A stretch of 64,000 bases of DNA from Psychrobacter immobilis (lineage in GTDB: Bacteria; Pseudomonadota; Gammaproteobacteria; Pseudomonadales; Moraxellaceae). Made by a program: the position numbers and the translations under genes. The stretch lies in the NCBI GenBank assembly GCA_904846265.1, contig CAJHAA010000011.1, forward strand, positions 37,411 through 101,410. Direction: 5' to 3'. Shown piece after piece: positions 28,084-37,656 of this stretch (its first letter is position 1; each line of letters starts with the position of its first letter). A model generated the notes under the pieces. The model ran no database searches. It saw only the letters and a program-made list of their open reading frames with translations, and had not been told where the DNA came from.

Positions 28084-28395
28084 AGGCGAAAGTGCTTATT
28101 GTTAAGGTAAAATAATAATAACGGCTGCGATAACGATTAGAAAGCGTCATAACCATAATTCACAAACTTATCATAAACCCATTTATGGGCGTGATTTAGT
28201 TTGCAAGATAACGCTTATAAAATACAGTTTACAAATCTGAGCAAGCCTATTGCCGTATCCGATTGATATAACATTAACGCTATTATCGGTACCATCTACA
28301 CAATAATAAGCAGCCAATAGTACTGACAGATTGGCTGCTTATTATAAGGATATGACATAACGGATTTTTTCTAAAATGATCGAAAAACCAGTGCT
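28084..28395. other. frr-uppS intergenic region
   Basis: About 310 bases with a 16-base-pair hairpin near frr (listed separately) and no gene. A promoter for uppS may lie between the hairpin and 28084; I could not identify clear hexamers. Confidence 0.5.
28303..28345 (-). repeat. Long hairpin between frr and uppS
   Basis: ATAATAAGCAGCCAAT (28303-28318) and ATTGGCTGCTTATTAT (28330-28345) are perfect 16-base arms around an 11-base loop. Neither side has a run of T residues, though the lower stem on the minus strand is T-rich (TTATTATTG). It may be a terminator for frr, an attenuator or an mRNA-end stabiliser. Confidence 0.65.
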
Positions 28396-28950
28396 TTACA
28401 CGTCCATCAAGTCAGTTTCTTTTTTGCTCAAACGTTTATCGATGGTTTCGATATACTTGTCAGTGATTTTTTGAATGTCATCACTGGCGCGGCGCTCGTC
28501 GTCTTCTGAGATCTCTTTTTCTTTGGCCAATTCTTTGATGTCATTCATCATGTCACGGCGAATATTACGGATAGAAACACGGCTACTTTCTGCTTCTCCA
28601 CGCGCAAGCTTTTGCATGTCGCGGCGTGTCTCTTCTGTCAATGCAGGCATTGGCACACGAATCACATCGGCGGTCACTGGGTTGAGACCCAAATCTGCTT
28701 CGCGAATGGCCTTGTCGATTGCTTGTACCATGGTACGGTCAAACGGCTGAACCATGAGCGTACGTGAGTCTTCAACGTTGACACTCGCTACTTGATTCAA
28801 AGGTGTAGGCGACCCGTAGTAGCTAACCATCACGCCTGACAACATACCCGGATGTGCGCGCCCTGTACGGACTTTGCTAAAAGTGCTCTCAAGCGCTTCC
28901 AAGGTTTTTTGCATGCGCGCTTCGCCGTCTTGCTTAATCTCTTTGATCAT
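28396..28950 (-). CDS. frr: Ribosome recycling factor
   Basis: With EF-G, splits post-termination ribosomes. The 184-residue protein (E. coli 185) reads as a typical RRF: three-helix bundle segments [31 protein letters not shown] and [20 protein letters not shown], then [29 protein letters not shown]. It follows pyrH by about 170 bases, the usual order. No tsf or rpsB lies upstream in the window. Confidence 0.97.
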   Translation of the reverse strand: MIKEIKQDGEARMQKTLEALESTFSKVRTGRAHPGMLSGVMVSYYGSPTPLNQVASVNVEDSRTLMVQPFDRTMVQAIDKAIREADLGLNPVTADVIRVPMPALTEETRRDMQKLARGEAESSRVSIRNIRRDMMNDIKELAKEKEISEDDERRASDDIQKITDKYIETIDKRLSKKETDLMDV

Positions 28951-29122
28951 TAGATATCCTTATTTATCGCTATCGATAAATCATTCATTTGTTAGTAAAT
29001 ATACGGTTGTTCACTATTAATTATTAGCGACTGGTAGTTATTAACGACCAATCTAATTTTAATAACTGGTATTCTCGTATTAATATTTAGGGCGTTCAGA
29101 GCGTTTAGAGTATTCAGGCAAA

Positions 29123-29848
29123 TCAGTGATAAACGCGCGTGCCTTCATTTTCGCCCATAATGACGTTTAATAACGCATTAGGCTTGGTCATATCAAACAC
29201 TTGTAGCGGCACGTTGTGCTCACGGCACAAGGCAATGGCCGTTAAATCCATCACGCCAAGTTTTTGCTCTAATACTTCATCAAAAGTTAAACCATCATAT
29301 TTAACTGCATCGTCATGTAAGCTTGGGTCTTTGTCATAAACGCCATCTACTTTGGTGGCTTTTAAAATCAAGCCAGCTTCAATTTCAATACCACGTAAGC
29401 AAGCAGCCGTATCAGTGGTAAAGAAAGGATTGCCCGTACCAGCAACAAAGATACATACTTCGCCATTTTTGAGATAGCGAATGGCATTGCGACTGCTATA
29501 GCTTTCGGTCACTTCACCGATTGGCAAGGCTGACATCAAGCGGGTTTTAATATTGCGGCGCTCAAGCGCATCACGCATCGCCAGACCGTTCATAACGGTT
29601 GCTAACATACCCATTTGATCACCAGTCACACGGCCGACTAAGCCTTCTTGTTGCAACTGCGCGCCGCGATATAAGTTACCGCCGCCGACCACGATACCGA
29701 CTTGAACACCAAGACCACGCAAATGGGCGATAGACAAGCTCATCTTATCGAGCACTTCGCTATCAATTCCCATCTCTTTGCCACCAGCTAAGGCTTCACC
29801 AGAGAGTTTCAGCAAGATACGAGAGTAACGCGGGTTTTTGTCAGACAT
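29123..29848 (-). CDS. pyrH: Uridylate kinase
   Basis: Hexameric kinase that phosphorylates UMP to UDP. The 241-residue protein (E. coli 241) shows [13 protein letters not shown] at the start, [33 protein letters not shown] (as [18 protein letters not shown]) and [13 protein letters not shown]. It begins the pyrH-frr-uppS-cdsA-dxr run. The upstream rimO gene ends with its own terminator, so pyrH probably has a separate promoter in the 228-base gap, where I could not assign hexamers. Confidence 0.97.
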   Translation of the reverse strand: MSDKNPRYSRILLKLSGEALAGGKEMGIDSEVLDKMSLSIAHLRGLGVQVGIVVGGGNLYRGAQLQQEGLVGRVTGDQMGMLATVMNGLAMRDALERRNIKTRLMSALPIGEVTESYSSRNAIRYLKNGEVCIFVAGTGNPFFTTDTAACLRGIEIEAGLILKATKVDGVYDKDPSLHDDAVKYDGLTFDEVLEQKLGVMDLTAIALCREHNVPLQVFDMTKPNALLNVIMGENEGTRVYH

Positions 29849-30008
29849 GAGGTCACCTTGTTAGCATTAAATTATAATTAAAATGAGCGGTAAAACACAA
29901 ATAGAGTTTGCCTTCGAATTTACTCGAAGTGTCATCACCGAGGTACTATGTAGCAAGCACCGCAACTGATGACAAACGTGTAAAAAGGCTAAATTGCGCT
30001 AATTGTAG

Positions 30009-30032
30009 CAAAAACTGCCCGCGATTGGGCAA
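30009..30032 (-). terminator. Terminator of rimO
   Basis: TGCCC (30016-30020) pairs with GGGCA (30027-30031). On the minus strand the stem is followed by a T-run (complement of GCAAAAAC). It lies about 45 bases beyond the rimO stop. Confidence 0.65.
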
Positions 30033-30076
30033 TTTTCACTCGTATATTGTAGTGACTAATCAGCTACAGTGACTGC

Positions 30077-31681
30077 TTAGCATTTGTAACTGGCAAACAA
30101 ATCATATTCGCTAGCGTCATCAATCGTGACCGTTAGGAATTGTCCGACTTTAACTTGAGCGGTAATCTCATCGACATAGACATGACCGTCAATCTCTGGT
30201 GCGTCAGCATAGCTACGACAAATCGCAACGCCCTCTTCACTATCAATTTCGTCGACCAATACCATCAAGGTTTTACCGACTTTCTCTTGTAGCTTTTGCG
30301 CTGAGATGTCTTGTTGCAGCGTCATCAAACGCTCATAGCGCTCTTGCTTAATCTCTTCTGGCACATGATTTGGCAGGTCATTAGCCACTGCGCCTTCGAC
30401 TTCTGAGTAAGTAAACGCACCAACGCGATCAAGGCGAGCTTCTACTAACCAATCAAGCAAGCATTGGAAATCTTCTTCTGTCTCGCCAGGGAAGCCCACA
30501 ACGAAGGTTGAGCGAATGACGATATCAGGGCAAATCTCACGCCATGCATGGATACGCGCCAAGGTATTTTCGCTATGCGCTGGGCGTTTCATCGCTTTTA
30601 GGATGCGATGGCTAGCATGTTGGAACGGAATGTCGAGATAAGGCAGTAGCTTTTTCTCGCCCATTAGCTCAACCACTTTATCGACATGCGGATATGGATA
30701 GACATAATGCAAGCGCACCCAAATGCCCAAGTCATTTAAGGCTTGGCACAAGTCATAAAACTTCGACTTCAGCGGCATGCCATTCCAAAAACTGGTCTTA
30801 TATTTCAAATCCAGTCCATAAGCAGAGGTATCTTGCGAAATAATAAGCAATTCTTTCACGCCAGCATTTTTCAGCGCCAGCGCTTCATTCATCACACTGT
30901 CAATCGGACGTGAAACCAAGTCTCCACGTAAGCTTGGAATGATGCAGAAAGTACAACGATGGTTGCAACCTTCTGATATTTTTAGATAAGCATAATGGCT
31001 TGGCGTCAATTTGATACCCGCTTCATTAATCAAATCTATCTTTGGATCATAACTAGCGTCCTGACTACGGTCAGGCTTGGGCACATGCAACGAAACGGCT
31101 CTAATGACCTCATCATACGCATGCGCGCCCGTCACAGCTAGCACGGCTGGGTGCATTTCACGGATTTTATCCGCCTCTTTACCCAAGCAACCAGTAACGA
31201 TGACTTTACCGTTTTTGCTAATCGCTTCGCCGATGGCATCTAGCGACTCTTGTACTGCTGATTCAATAAAACCACAGGTATTGACCACCACTAAATCGGC
31301 GCCTTCATAATCGCTCGCCACTTGATAACCATCGCGGCTAAGCTCAGTGATAATGCGCTCGCTATCGACCAAGGCTTTTGGGCAACCAAGCGACACAAAT
31401 CCAATCTTTGGCGCTGCACTAACTGGCATCGTAGCAGTCGCATTGGCAGTCGTTACATCACTACTTTGGGCTACACTACGGTTTTGATTGTGATTGGCTT
31501 TATGATGGTAAGGTTGGTTAGTATTTGCTTGACTGACATCTGCCTGATTGTCTTGTTCTATATTTGGTTTGGCAGGATTAAAAACGGTGGCAGTGTCTTT
31601 TAACATAGAATCTGTTGGCGTAGAAGTTGACGGTGAGGTAGTAACAGTCGTATTAACCGACTCGGTAGAAGTGTTGGGCAT
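30077..31681 (-). CDS. rimO: Ribosomal protein S12 methylthiotransferase, with N-terminal extension
   Basis: Radical-SAM enzyme that adds a methylthio group to the conserved Asp of ribosomal protein S12. The core begins [19 protein letters not shown] (UPF0004 domain with the first Cys of the second Fe-S cluster). It continues with [10 protein letters not shown] and [10 protein letters not shown], then the radical SAM CxxxCxxC as [13 protein letters not shown], and ends with a TRAM domain. The start at 31681 has AAGG six bases upstream and gives 534 residues, about 90 more than E. coli RimO (441). The extra N-terminus is Ser/Thr/Asn/Gln-rich and likely disordered. A later ATG at 31429 would give a standard-length protein but has no visible ribosome binding site. 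Divergent from ntrB. Confidence 0.94.
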   Translation of the reverse strand: MPNTSTESVNTTVTTSPSTSTPTDSMLKDTATVFNPAKPNIEQDNQADVSQANTNQPYHHKANHNQNRSVAQSSDVTTANATATMPVSAAPKIGFVSLGCPKALVDSERIITELSRDGYQVASDYEGADLVVVNTCGFIESAVQESLDAIGEAISKNGKVIVTGCLGKEADKIREMHPAVLAVTGAHAYDEVIRAVSLHVPKPDRSQDASYDPKIDLINEAGIKLTPSHYAYLKISEGCNHRCTFCIIPSLRGDLVSRPIDSVMNEALALKNAGVKELLIISQDTSAYGLDLKYKTSFWNGMPLKSKFYDLCQALNDLGIWVRLHYVYPYPHVDKVVELMGEKKLLPYLDIPFQHASHRILKAMKRPAHSENTLARIHAWREICPDIVIRSTFVVGFPGETEEDFQCLLDWLVEARLDRVGAFTYSEVEGAVANDLPNHVPEEIKQERYERLMTLQQDISAQKLQEKVGKTLMVLVDEIDSEEGVAICRSYADAPEIDGHVYVDEITAQVKVGQFLTVTIDDASEYDLFASYKC

Positions 31682-31816
31682 GGCTGACCTTGCTAGAGAT
31701 AAATTGGCTGTGCGCATTGTACGTTTTTTTTGCAAAAATCGCCAGTTTTGCCGCTCTATAGTGTTGATTTATGGTTAAATATTATATCGCATCTTCTTTT
31801 ATTCTAGGCAATAGCC

Positions 31817-33241
31817 ATGACAACCCTTTTGACAACCGTAAAACCGACACCTGACTTAGCATTTATGTCACAGCATTTGTTCACCGCTATTTTATGGATC
31901 AATGATGACTTATCGATCACTTGGCTAAATGCCCAAGCCGAACAACTACTCGCTATTAGTAGTGGGCGCTTACTGGGTCAGTCTATATTGACCCTGCTTG
32001 CATCAGAAGCATCCGAAGCATTGAAATCAGCCGATAGCAATCATGACAGTGATAACCATGACAACCATGTAACTGTCGATAAAAGTAGTGGTGAAGATAC
32101 TCATGAACGACCGTGCTCTTTGAAAGAACGATTTCAGCAAGCAAAGCAGTATCAACAACCCTTTATCGATCATGATCACCTTATCAGTACACCGCTAAAT
32201 GGTAATTTATCATTCTCAGTTGATTATAGCGTGACCCCTGTCATTTATGAGCAGCAACCTTATTTTATTATTGAGATGTGGGGCAAGGATCGCCAAAGTC
32301 GCATATCAGAGGAGCAACGCCAGCAGCAGCAATATAATGTTGCCCGTCATATGCTGCGCTCGGTCGCTCATGAAATCAAAAATCCGCTTGCTGGTATTCG
32401 CGGGGCGGCGCAATTATTACAGCGGCAATTCATCAAATTCAGTGACACCTCGCCTCTTAATAGTGCTCCTCCTGCTATTATTGGTACAAACCCTATGGTA
32501 AACCCGAATAGCCATCTGCAAAAAACGGCTGAAAAACTGCGCAATTATACTGATATCATCATTTCAGAAACGGACCGTCTAACCCATCTTATCGGCAAGT
32601 TTCTTGGCTCCAATCAATTACCAAATTGGCAAACGCTAAATATCCATGAGCCACTGGAGCATGTTTTATCTTTGGTCGTCAATCAATATCCGCAAGTGAC
32701 GCTACAGCGCGATTATGACTTGTCATTGCCTGAGTTATGCGCTGATAAAGATCAGCTGATACAAGTGTTTTTAAATCTGATTAATAATGCCTGTGAATCG
32801 ATGACTGAGTTTGAGCAAACGCTGCAGCAAAGAGAATTGTCCGAGCCTAAGGCGCAACAACCTGTTACCTCACAAATGAGCAATCACGACAGCGCGTGTT
32901 ACAAGCCAACGCTACACATTCAAACCCGCATTGCCTTTCAACATACCATTGCTGGGCAACAGCACAAGCAAGTGCTACAAATCAATATTGCCGATAACGG
33001 TTCAGGCATTGATCCTGCATTGATCGGACAGATATTTTTCCCAATGGTGACCAGCCGTGCCGCAGGGACGGGGCTAGGATTGTCTATCGTGCAAGATATC
33101 ATCAGTCATCACCATGGTATGATTGACGTAAGCTCCCAGCAATCAAAAAACCTTAACGACAGTGTCAAAAATAATCATAACCATCAACACACCAGTTTTA
33201 CGCTGTACTTGCCTTTCAATCAGCCAGCGCACCATGCTTAA
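31817..33241 (+). CDS. glnL: Nitrogen regulation sensor histidine kinase NtrB
   Basis: Sensor kinase/phosphatase of the Ntr system; normally controlled by PII, it sets NtrC phosphorylation in response to nitrogen status. The 474-residue protein is cytoplasmic (no transmembrane helix). A PAS-like domain occupies about residues 15-155, interrupted by a His/Asp-rich insert (about 70-100). The H-box is SVAHEIKNPLAGIRGAAQLL with His185, the N-box is LINNACES, and the G-boxes are DNGSGI and GTGLGLSIVQDI. It is longer than E. coli NtrB (349) because of inserts before the ATPase motifs. It is followed by ntrC after 83 bases. No glnA is adjacent. Confidence 0.93.
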   Translation: MTTLLTTVKPTPDLAFMSQHLFTAILWINDDLSITWLNAQAEQLLAISSGRLLGQSILTLLASEASEALKSADSNHDSDNHDNHVTVDKSSGEDTHERPCSLKERFQQAKQYQQPFIDHDHLISTPLNGNLSFSVDYSVTPVIYEQQPYFIIEMWGKDRQSRISEEQRQQQQYNVARHMLRSVAHEIKNPLAGIRGAAQLLQRQFIKFSDTSPLNSAPPAIIGTNPMVNPNSHLQKTAEKLRNYTDIIISETDRLTHLIGKFLGSNQLPNWQTLNIHEPLEHVLSLVVNQYPQVTLQRDYDLSLPELCADKDQLIQVFLNLINNACESMTEFEQTLQQRELSEPKAQQPVTSQMSNHDSACYKPTLHIQTRIAFQHTIAGQQHKQVLQINIADNGSGIDPALIGQIFFPMVTSRAAGTGLGLSIVQDIISHHHGMIDVSSQQSKNLNDSVKNNHNHQHTSFTLYLPFNQPAHHA

Positions 33242-33324
33242 AACAGCCAGCACCCAAGGCTTAGAAACCATGACCCAACTTATGAAACAATCACCCTGAA
33301 TCACTTGCTTATTAGGCCTGATAA

Positions 33325-35148
33325 ATGACTGCATATAATGACAACGCCACATCTAACAGCGACAATCAAGGCTCTGCCCAAACATCAGACAATCAAGAGT
33401 CTAGTAACCGAGAGTCTGATAACCAAGCTACGAAAGTAACGGTCAATAATGCACCTGATGCTAATCCTGCAACGTTATGGCTGATCGATGACGATGCAGC
33501 CCTGCGTTTGGTATTGGCAGATACTTTTGAAGATGCCGGATTGACGGTTATCAGCTTTACTCAAGCACAAGCGGCATGGACACGCCTCAACGATATTTTG
33601 CAACAGCAGGAATCAGTCGCTCAGTTGCCCGATGTGATATTGACCGATATTCGTATGCCCATGATGGATGGTTTGTCTTTTAGTGATTGGGTACATGAGC
33701 ACTTCCCTAAGCTACCCATTGTCATTATGACGGCGCATTCCGACCTCACCTCTGCTATTAATAGCTATCAAACAGGTGCTTTTGAATATCTGCCAAAACC
33801 TTTTGACTTAGATGATGCAGTCGTCACGATTTATAAAGCCATTAATTATCAGCCCAATATGCTGGCAGCGGCGGCAGCAAACTCTACAGCTGAATCTGCT
33901 CCGAAGACCATTACCAAAAATTCATCAGATACTTTACCCAATATGCAGGTAAAACCCAATACCAGATCCAAGCTTGCTAGCAAGGCTACTCTGATCAGCC
34001 AAACCAATAAAACATCCAGCCCTAAAATTAAAGTTAAACCTGTTATCAGTGCTAATGACAATCCGAGCGGCATCATTGGGCAATCACAAGCGATGCAGAC
34101 GGTGTTTCGTGCCATAGGCAGACTAGCACACTCACCCATTACTGTCTTGATTACTGGTGAATCAGGTACGGGTAAAGAATTGGTCGCCAGTGCATTGCAC
34201 CAGCATTCACCGCGTCACCATCAGCCCTTTATTGCCCTTAATATGGCCGCCATTCCACATGATTTGATTGAATCTGAATTATTCGGTCACGAAAAAGGGG
34301 CGTTTACTGGTGCGACGACGACGCGACAAGGTCGTTTTGAGCAAGCAGATGGTGGGACATTATTTTTAGATGAAATTGGCGATATGCCTTATAGCACCCA
34401 AACTCGGCTGCTACGAGTACTGGCCAATGGTGAGTTTTTTCGCGTCGGTGGACAGCAGCCGGTCAAAGTGAATGTACGCATCATTGCCGCTACTCATCAA
34501 AACTTAGAAGAACTGGTCAAACAAGGCAAATTCCGTGAAGATCTATTTTATCGCCTTAACGTTATTCGCTTGCCCCTGCCACCATTACGGACACGACCTG
34601 AAGACATTCCAGCATTAGCCAATTATTTTATGCAGCGCGCTGCTGAACAGATGAACAGTGCAGAGAAACAGTTACATCCGACAGCACTACATATCATGCA
34701 GGCTTTTGAATGGCGCGGCAATGTCCGCCAACTTGAGAACGTCTGCCTTTGGTTGACCGTGATGGCCACAGGCGACACCGTGATGGTGGATGATTTGCCA
34801 CCAGAGCTGCTTGAAAATATCTCGTCTGATTTAGAAGAATATCAAGAGCAAAGTCAGCCTTCACAAGCTATGACTCACAATGAGCAAATACGCTCTCATT
34901 CCCACAGTTCAAGTTGGCAACAAGCATTGGCTGCTTGGGCTGAGCAATCGCTACAAACAGGAGAAACCGATATCTTGCAGACGGCAACCCCTGAGTTTGA
35001 ACGTGTTTTATTGACGGCAGCGCTCAACCATAGTGGTGGCAAAAAGATCGCTGCTGCTAATTTACTCGGTTGGGGGCGCAATACCCTGACACGCAAATTA
35101 CAGCAATTAGATATTTCTTCAGCAGAAGGACAAAACAATCGTTATTAA
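33325..35148 (+). CDS. glnG: Nitrogen regulation response regulator NtrC, sigma-54 activator
   Basis: Enhancer-binding activator of sigma-54 promoters for nitrogen assimilation. The 607-residue protein (E. coli 469) has a 47-residue Asn/Asp/Ser-rich extension with three SDNQ repeats. The receiver domain follows ([18 protein letters not shown]; phospho-acceptor Asp108 in [11 protein letters not shown]). A long Ala/Ser/Thr/Lys linker (about 180-245) leads to the AAA+ domain with Walker A GESGTGKE (278-285), the sigma-54 contact loop GAFTGA (325-330) and FLDEIGD. A Fis-type helix-turn-helix lies at the C-terminus ([19 protein letters not shown]). AGG eight bases before ATG supports the start. 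Operon with ntrB. Confidence 0.94.
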   Translation: MTAYNDNATSNSDNQGSAQTSDNQESSNRESDNQATKVTVNNAPDANPATLWLIDDDAALRLVLADTFEDAGLTVISFTQAQAAWTRLNDILQQQESVAQLPDVILTDIRMPMMDGLSFSDWVHEHFPKLPIVIMTAHSDLTSAINSYQTGAFEYLPKPFDLDDAVVTIYKAINYQPNMLAAAAANSTAESAPKTITKNSSDTLPNMQVKPNTRSKLASKATLISQTNKTSSPKIKVKPVISANDNPSGIIGQSQAMQTVFRAIGRLAHSPITVLITGESGTGKELVASALHQHSPRHHQPFIALNMAAIPHDLIESELFGHEKGAFTGATTTRQGRFEQADGGTLFLDEIGDMPYSTQTRLLRVLANGEFFRVGGQQPVKVNVRIIAATHQNLEELVKQGKFREDLFYRLNVIRLPLPPLRTRPEDIPALANYFMQRAAEQMNSAEKQLHPTALHIMQAFEWRGNVRQLENVCLWLTVMATGDTVMVDDLPPELLENISSDLEEYQEQSQPSQAMTHNEQIRSHSHSSSWQQALAAWAEQSLQTGETDILQTATPEFERVLLTAALNHSGGKKIAAANLLGWGRNTLTRKLQQLDISSAEGQNNRY

Positions 35149-35246
35149 AGGCGCAAATTTATAAATATGAATACCATTAATATCAATAACTTATAAAAAT
35201 AAGTGAAAATAAATGATAAATATTTAAAAATAATTGCAAATAGGGG

Positions 35247-35274
35247 TTGCCAAACGTTCCAAACTCTATATAAT
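35247..35274 (+). promoter_or_regulatory. Promoter of tRNA-Leu
   Basis: TTGCCA (35247-35252), 16 bases, TATAAT (35269-35274). This implies initiation about 80 bases before the tRNA gene. Confidence 0.75.
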
Positions 35275-35363
35275 AGCCAACCACTGAGACGCACTACCGA
35301 ATCAGTTAACTGTCTATATTGTGTTTGAGTTTAAACGCTAATAATGATAGAGTAACGGAAAAT

Positions 35364-35448
35364 GGGGCTGTGGCGGAATTGGTAGACGCACCAGATTTAG
35401 GTTCTGGCGCCGCAAGGTGTGAGAGTTCGAGTCTCTCCAGCCCCACCA
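35364..35448 (+). tRNA. tRNA-Leu (anticodon UAG)
   Basis: An 85-base class II tRNA. The acceptor GGGGCTG pairs with CAGCCCC, followed by A and an encoded CCA. The anticodon stem CCAGA/TCTGG encloses TTTAGGT, giving anticodon TAG, which reads CUN leucine codons. The long variable arm (CGCCGCAAGGTGTG region) and the T-loop GTTCGAGTC are evident. A promoter and a terminator flank it, so it is transcribed alone. Confidence 0.96.
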
Positions 35449-35483
35449 TTTTCGGATAGTAAATCTTAGACCAAATATCAAAG

Positions 35484-35506
35484 CCTGCTTTCTAGCAGGT
35501 TTTTTT
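35484..35506 (+). terminator. Terminator of tRNA-Leu
   Basis: CCTGCT (35484-35489), loop TTCT, AGCAGG (35494-35499), then seven T residues. Confidence 0.88.
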
Positions 35507-35572
35507 GTGTCTGTTCTTTTTGTATTTAGAGTGTGGTGGATTTATATTTTCCGATTTATTTGCGTAGAGCCA

Positions 35573-36586
35573 TTACCTATCAATACTTTCTAAGTCTAAA
35601 AGTATCTGCTTCATACTCCGATACCGCCTCTCCACCCGCTTTGCCAATGCCTTATTTATGATACCTTGATAGTGACTATATTCAAATGGCAACTTTGGAA
35701 TAGGCTGTTGGCAATGCTGAATCGCCCACGCTTTTAATTTGTCGTTACTGTTAGCACTTATCTGAAACGGACGCTTGCCTGTTAGTATTTCAACCATCAT
35801 GATGCCAAACGCATAGATATCACTTTGTACCGTTGCACCCTGTCCTTGCCAGCGTTCAGGGGCAAGATACGCAGGTGTACCAGCAGGAATTGCCAAAATT
35901 GGGGCGTTAAGACATTCTGCTAAGGCAAAATCGGTTAACAATAAATCAGCCTTGATATAGCTATCATCCGCATGATTTGGCAAAAAATCATCTAGCAAAA
36001 TATTACTGGGCTTAATATCATTGTGTAGCCAGCCAGCGCTATGTAGAGTGGCGATAAGGTGCGCAGATTGCACCATAAAATTATGCTTTCGTTGAGAATT
36101 TAATGACGAATGATTTCGAACATTAAGCTGAGTTGCTAAGCTACCACTGAGATAATATGGCATGGTAAGTATCGTCAGCTGCGAAAACTGATCTAGTACC
36201 TGTACCCTTAGCGTTTCATAAGCGAGCATTGGCGGAGCAATAGCAAAAAGACTGTCTTGAAATCTCTTTTGATTAGCTGATAAATTATTGATAGATTTTA
36301 GAACACCGATTTCATGGGTTAAGCCAGCCAAACTTTGATTGGTAAAAGCCGTTAACTGCCATTTAATCATCACTCGACCAAATTGTGGATGCTGGGCACG
36401 CGCCAAGCCTTGAAAGTCATTCTCGCTATTCTGAGCTTGCTGGCTGAGTCGTTGATGCGAAATATCGTTATAATTCAGGCTTAAGAATAACGTAGTCAAT
36501 GTTGGCAGGATTTGCTGCGCTTGCGTTTGTAATGCTTGTTTTGCACACGCTTTTGCATTAGAGGAATTACTGGCACTATTTTTCAT
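35573..36586 (-). CDS. Eukaryotic-type serine/threonine protein kinase
   Basis: A 337-residue soluble protein with most Hanks-kinase landmarks. GRVMIKWQ supplies the ATP-anchoring Lys, and THEIGVLK the helix-C Glu. The catalytic loop is LHNDIKPSNILLDD (HND in place of HRD, with the catalytic Asp and the metal-binding Asn). TDFALAE is a DFA variant of DFG, and GTPAYLAPERW is the APE segment with the following QSDIYAFGIMMVEILTGKRPF. The glycine-rich loop is poorly conserved. There is no transmembrane segment or sensor domain. It is transcribed divergently from the DUF815 ATPase. The residues needed for activity look present, but substrates are unknown. Confidence 0.85.
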   Translation of the reverse strand: MKNSASNSSNAKACAKQALQTQAQQILPTLTTLFLSLNYNDISHQRLSQQAQNSENDFQGLARAQHPQFGRVMIKWQLTAFTNQSLAGLTHEIGVLKSINNLSANQKRFQDSLFAIAPPMLAYETLRVQVLDQFSQLTILTMPYYLSGSLATQLNVRNHSSLNSQRKHNFMVQSAHLIATLHSAGWLHNDIKPSNILLDDFLPNHADDSYIKADLLLTDFALAECLNAPILAIPAGTPAYLAPERWQGQGATVQSDIYAFGIMMVEILTGKRPFQISANSNDKLKAWAIQHCQQPIPKLPFEYSHYQGIINKALAKRVERRYRSMKQILLDLESIDR

Positions 36587-36655
36587 GGTAAAGTGAAGCC
36601 TTTATACGTCTAGTATGCCACACGTTATTTTAATTTTTATGAGCGACTGAGTATT

Positions 36656-37618
36656 ATGCCCCAATCCACTAAGCCTGTTACGAATTACGCCCTACCCGAC
36701 CATTTGTTGGATTTACTCGGACAGTATTTACAAGAGAAAGTCACGCCCACTATCGAGATTGATCCTACACAGTTGGCCTATCGCTGGGTCGGTGGTCATA
36801 ATGGACATTTGGAGCCATTGGCAGTGAACTTATTTTTAAGTTTAGATGATTTGCATGGTATCGATACCCAAAAGGCAAAACTGGTACAAAACACACGGCA
36901 ATTTCTAAAGGGCTATCCTGCCAATCATGTCTTAATGACAGGGACACGTGGTGCTGGCAAATCATCGCTGATTCGGGCATTGCTACAAGCCTATCATAGT
37001 GAGGGACTGCGCATTATTGAAATTGCCCGTGATGACCTGCGCGTGCTTGATAAGATACGCGCCGCCATTAATGCACTGCCGACCAAGTGTGGTTGTCACT
37101 ATGTGGTGTACTGTGATGACTTGGCGTTTAACGGTCAAGATGAAAGTTATCGGACATTAAAAAGCGTATTGGACGGCTCGCTAGACTCAGAGCAAGACAA
37201 GTTATTGGTTTATGCGACCAGTAATCGCCGTCATCTATTGCCTCAGCTAATGAAAGACAATGTCAATATTTATAATGGTCAAACCGATGAGGTCAATCCT
37301 TATGAAACCATTGATGAGACGGTATCGCTGTCTGATCGCTTTGGGCTTTGGTTGTCCTTTCATCCAATGGATCAAAACACCTATTTACACATCGTGCGCC
37401 ATTATTTATCACTTTCGCCAAACCGCAATCTAGATAATGCGAATGACGTTAAAGAAAGTAATAGTGAAGAAAAAAATAAGACGCTACCTGATAACATCAG
37501 AGCAGCAGCGTTGCGCTGGGCATCAGAGCGTGGTGGACGTTCAGGACGAGTGGCGTATCAGTTTAGCCGCTACTGGATAGGACAGACACGATTAGCAGCT
37601 GAAGACAGTCCATCGTAA
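36656..37618 (+). CDS. DUF815-family P-loop ATPase
   Basis: A 320-residue ATP-binding protein. The motif YRWVGGHNGHLEPL leads into HGIDTQKAKLVQNTRQFLKGYPANHVLMTGTRGAGKSSLIRALL, which contains the Walker A (GTRGAGKS). HYVVYCDDLAF acts as Walker B. LLVYATSNRRHLLPQ is the sensor 1 region, and a C-terminal arginine-rich helix (RWASERGGRSGRVAYQFSRYW) follows. This is the AAA+-like DUF815 family, found widely in proteobacteria without an established role. It is a standalone gene between the kinase and a convergent RNase Z gene. Confidence 0.85.
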   Translation: MPQSTKPVTNYALPDHLLDLLGQYLQEKVTPTIEIDPTQLAYRWVGGHNGHLEPLAVNLFLSLDDLHGIDTQKAKLVQNTRQFLKGYPANHVLMTGTRGAGKSSLIRALLQAYHSEGLRIIEIARDDLRVLDKIRAAINALPTKCGCHYVVYCDDLAFNGQDESYRTLKSVLDGSLDSEQDKLLVYATSNRRHLLPQLMKDNVNIYNGQTDEVNPYETIDETVSLSDRFGLWLSFHPMDQNTYLHIVRHYLSLSPNRNLDNANDVKESNSEEKNKTLPDNIRAAALRWASERGGRSGRVAYQFSRYWIGQTRLAAEDSPS

Positions 37619-37656
37619 GCTTCATTAAAAGTTATTTTTATGATGACGCTCAGTGC

